Of a stretch of DNA of 7,229 bases, positions 1-6,895 are shown piece by piece. Origin of the DNA: Balneolaceae bacterium (GTDB lineage Bacteria > Bacteroidota > Rhodothermia > Balneolales > Balneolaceae); NCBI GenBank assembly GCA_007123785.1, contig SLGL01000298.1, positions 1 to 7,229 on the forward strand, in the 5' to 3' direction. Both the position numbers and the translations under genes were made by a program. The notes beneath the pieces are model-generated. The model made no database searches and had not been told where the DNA came from. It saw nothing but the letters and a program-made list of their open reading frames with translations. Within the stretch, counting starts at the first letter, position 1, and each line of letters starts with the position of its first letter.

Positions 1-121
1 CTAACCCGCATTTCTCACACTAAAATTATTTGAAAACGATATGCACCTAATTGTTATCAACTTATAATTCAATATAAACTTTTTTAAAAAAACACCCTGT
101 CAAACGCTGCGAAATTGTACC

Positions 122-175
122 GTGCAGTTGCGGCAGGCCGGGGGATGGGTCCATCAGGATGAGGTTAAACTGCAC
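122..175. repeat. Inverted repeat, 8-bp perfect arms, with nested small palindromes
   Basis: GTGCAGTT at 122-129 is the exact reverse complement of AACTGCAC at 168-175. The 38-base interior contains two overlapping short palindromes: GATGG/CCATC (144-148 with 151-155) and CATC/GATG (152-155 with 158-161). The block sits in the GC-rich patch of an otherwise AT-rich leader and could fold as a structured RNA or mark an old gene end. No T-tract follows directly on either strand, so it is not called a terminator. A chance occurrence is possible given the long loop. Confidence 0.3.
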
Positions 176-290
176 CGATAGTGTAAAGGTCTCGCTTGTG
201 CAAACTTGTAACTACATTCCCTGATAAAGGCTTGAAACCTTTTTCATAAATGCCTTCAATTTCTTTAATTGTCTGAGGTGGTGCATATTC
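165..290 (-). pseudogene. Possible 3'-end remnant of a lost antisense gene (41 codons, no start)
   Basis: On the minus strand an open stretch of 41 codons runs from just after a TGA (complement of 291-293) to a TAA at 165-167. It begins EYAPPQTIKE and ends DLYTIGAV. The composition looks like a natural protein tail: charged residues alternate with hydrophobic ones and there are no low-complexity runs. The only in-frame ATG, GTG or TTG is a TTG 12 codons before the end, so it cannot be an intact gene as it stands. I do not recognise the family. A neighbouring frame (RFISGAFENMHH...) is also open for about 33 codons, so the true frame, and whether either was ever coding, is uncertain. A decayed or frameshifted tail is the inference; chance is the alternative. 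Confidence 0.15.
232..260 (+). promoter_or_regulatory. Possible sigma70-like promoter for the fusion gene
   Basis: TTGAAA at 232-237 (5 of 6 to TTGACA) lies 17 bases before TTCAAT at 255-260 (4 of 6 to TATAAT). Transcription would start near 267, leaving a leader of about 68 bases before the ATG at 335. This fits the ATG start and argues against a TTG start at 269, which would lie almost on the transcription start. No Bacteroidota-type TTG/TAnnTTTG pair with proper spacing was found here. AT-rich DNA yields such matches easily, so confidence is low. Confidence 0.22.
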
Positions 291-334
291 TCAAATGCAC
301 CGGAAATGAATCGTTAATAAAAATCAGATTTTAT

Positions 335-3300
335 ATGTGGGAATCGTGGGATGTTCGCGGAGCAGCACTTCGGTGTGCTTTTTGTGCTGGAATTTTAATG
401 ATTGGAATCTGTGCGGCAGTAGCTCAGTCAAACAGTGAAACGGAAACAGAAGAACGGCAAAGGGCTTTTCTTGAGGAACTTCACCTATTGTTTCCGGGAG
501 ATAACGAATGGCGGGATGATGTAAACGAGTGGAAAGAGTGGCTGGAAAAGACCGGTGAACTGCCGCCCGATTTTGATGCGATGGAGAGCATTCCGTTCAT
601 TCCAGATCCGCTCCGGATGAATAACGGTGAACGGGTAACCACTGCCGCCGACTGGCCTCAGCGGCAGGATGAGATCCGGGAGCTGATGAAACAATATTTT
701 ATTGGCCAGGTGCCGGATCCTCCGCAAAACCTTCGCGTGAAAGAGGAAAAAATCCGTGAAGAGGAGCGGGCCACGGTTCATGAGCTGGTATTGGAATTCG
801 GCCCGGATCATGAAGCGACTCTTTCTTTTGAACTGATTCTACCGAAGGGCGAAGGACCGTTTCCCGTTTTTATGACGCAGGACAACCACCGGCGCTGGGC
901 ACTTGTGGCGGTGAGCCGCGGATATGCCGGAGTGGTCTATTCCGGTGCCGATTCCCGCGATGATACCGAAGCCTGGCTCGATATCTATCCCGATTACGAC
1001 TGGTCACTGATGGCTCGCCGGGCATGGGCTGCCAGCCGGGTTCTGGATTACCTGGAGACACTGGATGTGATTGATCAGGATAAAGTAGCTCTGACAGGCC
1101 ATTCACGAAACGGCAAACTTTCCGTAATCGCGGGGGCGCTTGATCCGCGGTTTGATGCGATTATTTCGAGCAGTTCGGGTGCAGGAGGAGTCAATACGTT
1201 TCGTTCCTTTTCAGAGGCAGAATTTGGCGAAGGGGCCGAGATTATCACACGGCGATTTCCCAATTGGTTTCATCCCCGGCTCCGATTTTTTCCCGGCCGC
1301 GAGCACAAACTTCCGCTTGATACACCCAATATGGTGGCCGCCAACGCACCCACACCTTTTCTTTACACCCTTGCGATAAATGACAATGTGGAGAGTATCT
1401 GGGATATCGAACACTCCTACAGATCTGCAAAAAAGGCGTACGAGCTGATGGGGGCCGGGGAGAACCTGCAGCTTCTCTATCGCCCCGGAACGCATGAAAC
1501 GAAAGCACGGGATATGGAAGAGTACCTCGACTGGCTGGATGTGCAGTTCAACCGAAAGCCCCTTGAAAATGTGGCCAGCGAACCGGTCTATCCGGTCTTC
1601 GAAGACTGGGTACGGAACACCCCGGAGCGGTACAATCCTGAAGATTTTCCCGTAGAGGGAGTGGAGGATGTGACTGCCGGCCTTGATCCATCCGGATTCC
1701 ATCAGCAATGGGAAGAGAAAGCAGAGGATATTCGACATCGCATCCGCGCAGGGTTTGGAGCCGCTCCGCCCGAAGCGGTTAGTTTTCCGGGAAGTTACGG
1801 ATCGGAGAGGGATTATATTTCGAGTATGCTCAGCAGGCGGACACCGGAGTCGGCAATGGAGGGGATCGGCTCACTCTCTCTTAACTTTGGAAACTATATC
1901 GCGGGAGACATTTTTTATCCTGAGGAGCAGGTTGAACGGGGTGAAAAGCTTCCTGTGATTATCTGGGTTCACCCCATTTCGAATGCCCTCGGATACCGGG
2001 CGGCCTACCGGCGCGATCATCCAACCTATCTTGCACTGGCGGCCAGGGGTTATGCTGTATTTGCCTTCGACCAGATTGGCCATGGAGCCCGAATTGAAGA
2101 AGCTACACGGTTTTATGAGCGATACCCCGGGTGGACGCTCCTCGGCAAAAAGGTGCAGGATATAAAACAGGCCGTAAATGCACTGATGCTGGAACCGCTC
2201 ACTGAATATGATGAGTTTGGTGATGCCGGATTTCTGGATACCGATCAGATCTACCTGCTCGGTTATGCGATGGGAGGGAGGCCCGCACTCCACGCGGCGG
2301 CTCTTGATGAACGGATTAACGGAGTCATTTCAATTGCCGGTTTCACACCAATGAGGGTCGATACAGAAGAGAAGCATACAGGCGGACTGGCGCGGTGGTC
2401 TGAGCATTATCCGCTTCAGCCCTGGCTGGCCGATTTTATCGGGATGGAAGAGCGTGTTCCATACGACTATCATGAGGTGATTGCAGCCATTGCCCCGAGG
2501 CGGGTTTCGGTTATCACTCCGGAAATTGACAGCCAGGCCGATCCTGCTGATGTGCTGCAGGCTGTAAACAGTGCGCGTCCGGTGTTTGACCAGCTGGGGG
2601 CTGGAGATCATCTCCGGTTCAAAAAACCTTTCGATTACAACCGCTTCGGTCCGGAGATGCAGCAAGTACTTATTGATGAGCTCCGGTCGATGCTGATCAA
2701 GCCTTTGGAGGAGGTCAACCCGCGTGAGGCTCCTGATGAAAAGCCGGCCATTGCGATTTCAGGTGCCCGTCTGGTTGACGGACTTGGCGGATTGCCAGTG
2801 GAAGATGCCGTGGTGGTTGTACAGAACAACCGGATCAAAGCAGCGGGGGCCCGTGGTGATGTTGAGATTCCCGAAGATGCCGAACAGTTCGATGCATCTG
2901 GCAAAACTCTTATTCCGGGGCTGATCGATGCACACTTTCACTCTATAATGAATAATGAACTGCTCCACGACTATCTGCAGAGGGGTATCACTTCCCTGCG
3001 TGATCCAGGCCATCCGTTTGGGTTTTATCAGTCTCTTGATTTTGCCGGGAAATCTCTTCCGAGAGTCTTTCTGACCGGGGCGCACCTGGACGGTTATCCG
3101 CCGGTGTGGCCTCAGCAGGCGGTGGTGGTGAAGGATGGAGATCATGCCCGTGAAACGGTTCGCAGCCATGTGGAAGAAGGCGGTACCGGAATCAAAATTT
3201 ACTACAGGCTTCCGCTTGAATATTACGAAGATGTAACCGAAGCTGCCAGGGAAGCCGGGGTTCCTGTGATGGCACATCTTGAGCTGGTGGATGCCGATGA

Positions 3301-3916
3301 TGCTATCCGGGCCGGTGTAAACGGCATTGAGCATGTAACGTCGTTTGGAACCGCACTGGCCGACTCTGCTGATGCGCAGGAGTTTAAAGATGCGGTAAAA
3401 GCCGATGATAACGCCCGCGGAGACGGACGCTACAAATTGTGGTCGAAAATAGACCTGGAACATGAGCGCGTGCAGGAAGTGATTGATCTTGCCATCCGTA
3501 ACAATGTGATTTTCTCGCCCACACTGGCCCTGTTTGAACGGCGTGAAGGAGAGGAGGATGTGGAAGATTTCCACGTGGAAGGTTTTCGAAATATGATGAA
3601 ATTTACGGAAATGGCCTATCGCTCGGGCATGACCATAGTAAACGGTTCACACGTGTATGGAATTCGTCATGCCGATTTCGGGTGGTCGTACCAGAGGGAA
3701 ATGGAGATGCTGGAAGAAGCCGGGATGAGTCCGCTGGAAGTGATCAGCAGCAGCACGATTCGAAATGCGCGCTATTTGCGCTCGGATCAGCGTATCGGCA
3801 GTATTGAAGCCGGAAAAATAGCCGATCTGGTACTTGTGGACGGTGCTCCCGATCGGGATATTCGAAGCATGTACAACATTGCCCGCGTGATGCTGAACGG
3901 GGAGTGGGTGGAGTGA
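335..3916 (+). CDS. Exported three-module protein: CE15-like hydrolase, degenerate acetyl-xylan-esterase-like hydrolase, amidohydrolase
   Basis: The protein has 1193 residues, numbered here from the ATG at 335. Residues 1-30 form a signal peptide with a hydrophobic core near 14-27 and an A-V-A cleavage site before Gln31. Module 1 (about 85-410) resembles CE15/glucuronoyl esterases: GHSRNGK places the nucleophile at Ser257, a S-G-A-G-G loop follows, and RPGTH gives His387; the acid probably lies in the D350-E359 loop. Module 2 (about 440-790) resembles bacterial acetyl-xylan-esterase-like hydrolases (WVHP, FDQIGHG, a GFTPMR segment) and keeps a likely acid (Asp732) and His759, but its elbow is G-Y-A-M-G, with Ala645 in place of Ser. 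Module 3 (about 804-1193) is an imidazolonepropionase-like amidohydrolase with H867/H869, K954, H981 and H1000, but GSH (His1106) where GTD is usual. The start was chosen because an upstream TTG at 269 would put 22 untypical residues before the signal peptide. No Shine-Dalgarno is visible; AATAAAAA lies upstream. A periplasmic or secreted role in cleaving carbohydrate esters is inferred for module 1 only; the substrate is unknown. Confidence 0.88.
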   Translation: MWESWDVRGAALRCAFCAGILMIGICAAVAQSNSETETEERQRAFLEELHLLFPGDNEWRDDVNEWKEWLEKTGELPPDFDAMESIPFIPDPLRMNNGERVTTAADWPQRQDEIRELMKQYFIGQVPDPPQNLRVKEEKIREEERATVHELVLEFGPDHEATLSFELILPKGEGPFPVFMTQDNHRRWALVAVSRGYAGVVYSGADSRDDTEAWLDIYPDYDWSLMARRAWAASRVLDYLETLDVIDQDKVALTGHSRNGKLSVIAGALDPRFDAIISSSSGAGGVNTFRSFSEAEFGEGAEIITRRFPNWFHPRLRFFPGREHKLPLDTPNMVAANAPTPFLYTLAINDNVESIWDIEHSYRSAKKAYELMGAGENLQLLYRPGTHETKARDMEEYLDWLDVQFNRKPLENVASEPVYPVFEDWVRNTPERYNPEDFPVEGVEDVTAGLDPSGFHQQWEEKAEDIRHRIRAGFGAAPPEAVSFPGSYGSERDYISSMLSRRTPESAMEGIGSLSLNFGNYIAGDIFYPEEQVERGEKLPVIIWVHPISNALGYRAAYRRDHPTYLALAARGYAVFAFDQIGHGARIEEATRFYERYPGWTLLGKKVQDIKQAVNALMLEPLTEYDEFGDAGFLDTDQIYLLGYAMGGRPALHAAALDERINGVISIAGFTPMRVDTEEKHTGGLARWSEHYPLQPWLADFIGMEERVPYDYHEVIAAIAPRRVSVITPEIDSQADPADVLQAVNSARPVFDQLGAGDHLRFKKPFDYNRFGPEMQQVLIDELRSMLIKPLEEVNPREAPDEKPAIAISGARLVDGLGGLPVEDAVVVVQNNRIKAAGARGDVEIPEDAEQFDASGKTLIPGLIDAHFHSIMNNELLHDYLQRGITSLRDPGHPFGFYQSLDFAGKSLPRVFLTGAHLDGYPPVWPQQAVVVKDGDHARETVRSHVEEGGTGIKIYYRLPLEYYEDVTEAAREAGVPVMAHLELVDADDAIRAGVNGIEHVTSFGTALADSADAQEFKDAVKADDNARGDGRYKLWSKIDLEHERVQEVIDLAIRNNVIFSPTLALFERREGEEDVEDFHVEGFRNMMKFTEMAYRSGMTIVNGSHVYGIRHADFGWSYQREMEMLEEAGMSPLEVISSSTIRNARYLRSDQRIGSIEAGKIADLVLVDGAPDRDIRSMYNIARVMLNGEWVE

Positions 3917-3960
3917 TAATGATCAAAAGTATCCTGAAAAATTATTAGTGGTCTGACCGT

Positions 3961-4025
3961 GATGTAGAATTAAACTCAATTATTGGAAGATGGTTCTTAT
4001 TGATGGACGCAGAATTAAATCCAAT
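3961..4025. repeat. Imperfect direct repeat (two 20-bp copies, 45 bp apart) upstream of the second amidohydrolase gene
   Basis: Positions 3961-3980 and 4006-4025 match at 16 of 20 bases and share the uninterrupted core AGAATTAAA and a terminal CAAT. The four differences are all T/C exchanges. The start-to-start spacing is 45 bp, a little over four helical turns, so the copies could lie on the same DNA face as regulator binding sites. The surrounding 225-bp spacer (3917-4141) is AT-rich, has no clear gene, no GC-rich terminator after the fusion gene and no strong promoter match. The two genes could therefore be co-transcribed or separately controlled. A short duplication with drift is the other explanation. 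Confidence 0.3.
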
Positions 4026-4141
4026 CAAATTTTTTTGAATAATGCAGGATAAATCTGTTTTATTGATTGAATGGATTTTAACTGAATAAGTTATTTCTTC
4101 TTAAAACAGGTATAAACAACTCATAACCAAACATTTCAACT

Positions 4142-5509
4142 ATGGCTGCAATACTTCGAAACCTGGTTGCAACGTGCCTTTTGCTTATAATGTGTGCCGG
4201 TGCTGTTTTTGCCGATCCGCTTGTAATCAGAGGAGTGAACGTGCTAACAATGGAAAATGAGGAGATTCTTGAAAATCAGACCCTCATTATTTCCAATGGT
4301 GAAATTGAATGGATCGGTCCGGATGGCGATGCTAATATTCCGGAAAATGCCGAGATTGTGGAGGGAGATTATTACGTGATTCCCGGACTTGCTGAGATGC
4401 ATGCTCACATTCCCTCACCTAACCAGGGGCAGGTGATGATGGAAAACACTCTTGCCCTCTACCTTTCACAAGGCATTACAACTATCCGTGGAATGCTTGG
4501 TAATCCTGCACATCTCGAACTGCGCGAACGAGCCGCTGCGGGAGAACTTTTTAGTCCCAGAATTTTCACATCGGGTCCCTCGCTTAGCGGAAACTCGGCG
4601 CCTGATCCCGAAACGGCACGGCAGATGGTTCGAGACCAGCACGAAGCCGGTTATGATCTGCTGAAATTTCATCCCGGTCTGAGTCTGGAAGTATTTGAGG
4701 CGGCAACGGACGAAGCCAACAGCCTGGGGATCGATTTTTCGGGCCATATCTCCTACGAAGTGGGCCTGGAACGAAGCCTCGAGGCAGGAAAAGGCAGTAT
4801 AGATCACCTGGATCGTTACATGGAATTCCTGGCAGGTGATGCTGCACTAAGAGATGATCCACCCATTATTTTCTTTGGTTATGATCTGACTCCCCACGCG
4901 GATGAAAACCTGATTGAAGAAGCTGCTCGTATAACCGCAGAAGCCGGTGTCTGGAATGTACCCACCAATACGCTACTTGAAAATATGTTTAATCCTGAAA
5001 TTTCCGTGGAAGAGATGCAGCAGTGGCCCGGAATGAACCTTCTTCCGTCAGACCTTGTGGAAAACTGGTCTCAACGGGTTCGCGACAATCGTGCCCACGA
5101 TCTCTACGATGACGACCAGGCAAGGCGTTTCCTGGAACTTCGCAAGCAGATTACGCTGGCCCTTCACGAAGCCGGGGCCGGCTTGATGCTGGGTGCCGAT
5201 GCTCCTCAAATCTTCAACCCGCCGGGATACTCCGCCCACAGAGAGATGGCTATTCTAGTAGATGCAGGGCTTAGTCCGTTTGAAGCGATTAAAACCGGAA
5301 CGGTAAATGTTGGTGTTTACCTTGGTGAAGAAGACAAAACCGGAAAGATTGCTCCCGGTTACCGCGCCGATCTGATCCTGCTTAGTTCTAATCCACTCGA
5401 ATCAATTCCCTTTCATGGCGCTATCGAAGGAGTGATTTACCAGGGTAACTACGCCAGCCGGGCCGATCTCGACGAGATTCTGAACTACCTGCGTGAGGTT
5501 GCGGATTAA
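4142..5509 (+). CDS. Exported imidazolonepropionase-like metal-dependent amidohydrolase
   Basis: This 455-residue protein starts with a signal peptide (residues 1-24, hydrophobic core LVATCLLLIMCAGAV, cleavage at VFA before Asp25), so it should act in the periplasm or outside the cell. The amidohydrolase fold is clear: a small beta domain (about 27-80), the H-A-H metal motif (His87, His89), Lys175 in LLKFHPG (candidate carboxylated bridging lysine), His202 in SGHIS, His222 in SIDHLDR, and Asp353 in GADAP. A C-terminal beta-domain return (GKIAPGYRADLILL, about 401-414) completes it. All expected metal ligands and the catalytic Asp are present, unlike the amidohydrolase module of the preceding gene. 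In this family, members hydrolyse amide or cyclic-amide bonds, including some dipeptidase-type enzymes; the substrate cannot be assigned here. The ATG start is set by the signal peptide and lacks a Shine-Dalgarno. A strong hairpin terminator follows the gene. Confidence 0.9.
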   Translation: MAAILRNLVATCLLLIMCAGAVFADPLVIRGVNVLTMENEEILENQTLIISNGEIEWIGPDGDANIPENAEIVEGDYYVIPGLAEMHAHIPSPNQGQVMMENTLALYLSQGITTIRGMLGNPAHLELRERAAAGELFSPRIFTSGPSLSGNSAPDPETARQMVRDQHEAGYDLLKFHPGLSLEVFEAATDEANSLGIDFSGHISYEVGLERSLEAGKGSIDHLDRYMEFLAGDAALRDDPPIIFFGYDLTPHADENLIEEAARITAEAGVWNVPTNTLLENMFNPEISVEEMQQWPGMNLLPSDLVENWSQRVRDNRAHDLYDDDQARRFLELRKQITLALHEAGAGLMLGADAPQIFNPPGYSAHREMAILVDAGLSPFEAIKTGTVNVGVYLGEEDKTGKIAPGYRADLILLSSNPLESIPFHGAIEGVIYQGNYASRADLDEILNYLREVAD

Positions 5510-5573
5510 ATTAAATTGAAATTATATGAGGTTGAGAATTTCTTTTTTATGTTTTGTTGATAACATCAGAATC

Positions 5574-5605
5574 AAAAAAAGCGGATTACAGTATCCGCTT
5601 TTTTT
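5574..5605 (+). terminator. Intrinsic terminator hairpin, symmetrical (could act on both strands)
   Basis: AAAAAAAGCGGAT (5574-5586) and ATCCGCTTTTTTT (5593-5605) are perfect 13-base reverse complements around the 6-base loop TACAGT. The six-pair GC-containing core with seven Ts after it is a textbook intrinsic terminator, and the seven As before it make it symmetrical. It begins 64 bases after the stop codon of the amidohydrolase gene and ends 24 bases before the ATG of the membrane-protein gene. That leaves little room for a promoter between hairpin and start codon. Confidence 0.9.
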
Positions 5606-5629
5606 ACGATTGTTCATTTAAATTTAATC

Positions 5630-6895
5630 ATGGAATTAACCGAGGACATTGAAATTATCATCCAGCTTCTTTCAGCTCTCGCAATCGGCCTCTTGATTGG
5701 TATTGAGCGGGGGTGGAGCGGCCGCCAGGAAGAGGAGGGGGTTCGTGTGGCCGGATTACGCACTTTCAGTCTGATCGGGCTGCTTGGCGGAGTTTGTGCA
5801 CTTGTGGCCGAGGCATTGGGTGTCTGGTTTCTCGCTGTTTCATTTCTTGCGGTGGCAATTATGATTGTGGCGGGACACATACTGGAAGCCCGGGAAAGCG
5901 GTGACCTTGGAACCACCACAGCTTTTTCGATGATGCTGACATTCGCTTTGGCGGCATGGGCAGCAATCGGTTATTACCAGATCGCACTTGGTGCATCGGT
6001 AGTGGCTGTGGCACTGCTTGGAATGAAACCGGTGCTCCATACCTGGCTGCGAAATATCGAAACGGATGAAATTTATGCAGGTATCAAGCTGCTCATTATT
6101 TCAGTGATTCTGTTGCCGCTTCTTCCAAACCGGGGATTCGGCCCGTGGGAAGCGATCAATCCCTATTGGATCTGGCTGATGGTGGTTCTGATCTGTGGTA
6201 TCTCCTTTGTCGGATACTTTGCCATCAAGTATGTTGGGAATCGCCTTGGTACCCTGGTTACATCCATTACGGGCGGACTGGCTTCATCCACTGCAGTTAC
6301 ACTGAGCTTGTCGCACTTCGCCCGGCAATACTCCGTAAAAAAACTCTTCATGGGCGGTGTCATGATCGCCTCTTCCATCATGTTTATTCGTGTTTTGGTT
6401 GAGGTGGCTGTGGTGAACCCGGCCCTGCTCGAATTGCTCTGGCTTCCGGTTACCGTTATGTTTTTCTGTGTTCTTGGCGGAGGATTCTGGCTCTGGCAAA
6501 CCGGCAGCCACAAAGATGTGGAACCGGAGCTGAAGCTCGATAACCCTTTTAAAATCACAATGGCCCTGAAGTTCGGTTTTCTGCTGGCCGTCATAATGTT
6601 CCTGGCAGCCGCCATGCTCGACTGGTTTGGGGAAAGTGGAATTTACGCACTGTCAATTATTTCCGGGTTAATGGATGTTGATGCCATTACACTCTCCCTT
6701 TCAAGGCTTGCTATCGATGAGCTCAGTCATAATATAGCCGTGATGGGGATCGTACTTGCATCTGCGGTGAACACAATCATAAAAGGATTTATATTTGCTT
6801 TTTTTGTCGGGCTGAAAGAGAGCCTGCCACTGATTATACTGCTGATTGCCGGCGTCATTCCCGGCCTTGTTGCAGCATTGATTTTTGTCGTTTGA
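5630..6895 (+). CDS. MgtC/SapB-type membrane protein with C-terminal DUF4010 domain
   Basis: This 421-residue protein is almost wholly membrane-embedded, with about 13-14 predicted hydrophobic segments (for example near 8-25, 43-63, 65-84, 95-131 as a pair, 147-165, 176-200, 207-227, 238-260, 265-288, 310-333, 335-356, 365-392, 397-420). The N-terminal third has MgtC-family signatures: GLLIGIERGW (20-29) and GLRTFSLIGLLGG (42-54). The rest matches the DUF4010 pattern, with GLASSTAVTLSLS (216-228), GLMDVDAITLSLS (346-358) and NTIIKG (381-386). The length is normal for this two-domain family. It is an inner-membrane protein of unsettled function; MgtC relatives are linked to magnesium limitation and intracellular survival, but this cannot be carried over to DUF4010 proteins. 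The ATG follows an AT-rich leader without a Shine-Dalgarno, 24 bases after a terminator hairpin, so it is probably its own transcription unit. Confidence 0.9.
   Translation: MELTEDIEIIIQLLSALAIGLLIGIERGWSGRQEEEGVRVAGLRTFSLIGLLGGVCALVAEALGVWFLAVSFLAVAIMIVAGHILEARESGDLGTTTAFSMMLTFALAAWAAIGYYQIALGASVVAVALLGMKPVLHTWLRNIETDEIYAGIKLLIISVILLPLLPNRGFGPWEAINPYWIWLMVVLICGISFVGYFAIKYVGNRLGTLVTSITGGLASSTAVTLSLSHFARQYSVKKLFMGGVMIASSIMFIRVLVEVAVVNPALLELLWLPVTVMFFCVLGGGFWLWQTGSHKDVEPELKLDNPFKITMALKFGFLLAVIMFLAAAMLDWFGESGIYALSIISGLMDVDAITLSLSRLAIDELSHNIAVMGIVLASAVNTIIKGFIFAFFVGLKESLPLIILLIAGVIPGLVAALIFVV

Larger units (their letters stand above)
1..334. other. AT-rich leader upstream of the fusion gene
   Basis: No convincing complete gene is visible on either strand. 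Positions 1-100 are AT-rich and include a TTTTTTAAAAAA palindrome around 80-91 and a promoter-like pair, TTGTTA at 51-56 and TATAAA at 73-78 (16-bp spacer), which would give an untranslated leader of about 250 bases for the first gene. Positions 100-210 are clearly richer in GC and hold an inverted repeat. Positions 226-244 could form a weak 5-bp hairpin (AAAGG/CCTTT) followed by Ts, too weak to call a terminator. The first 18 bases (CTAACCCGC...) resemble a mobile-element end to my eye, but no partner repeat occurs in the window. Confidence 0.6.

Noticed and set aside
1..18. CTAACCCGCATTTCTCAC as the terminal repeat of an insertion sequence
   Set aside because: It looks familiar, but there is no inverted partner, target duplication or transposase in the window, so it cannot be supported.
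269..334. TTG at 269 as the start of the fusion gene, adding 22 residues
   Set aside because: The added residues precede an otherwise complete signal peptide beginning at the ATG at 335, the DNA there looks like AT-rich leader, and a possible promoter would start transcription at about 267.
1211..1738. Minus-strand open frame of 175 codons across the end of the first hydrolase module
   Set aside because: It is a shadow of the sense gene, where the catalytic His and flanking motifs are clear; no leader or family signature of its own is seen.
2759..3574. Long minus-strand open frame (271 codons) inside the amidohydrolase module
   Set aside because: It lies wholly antisense to a region with clear amidohydrolase motifs, its product resembles no family I know, and it is explained by the codon bias of the sense gene.
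335..5509. Amidohydrolase module and following gene as a recent tandem duplication
   Set aside because: Outside the shared motifs the two sequences differ widely, and their metal-site motifs differ too.
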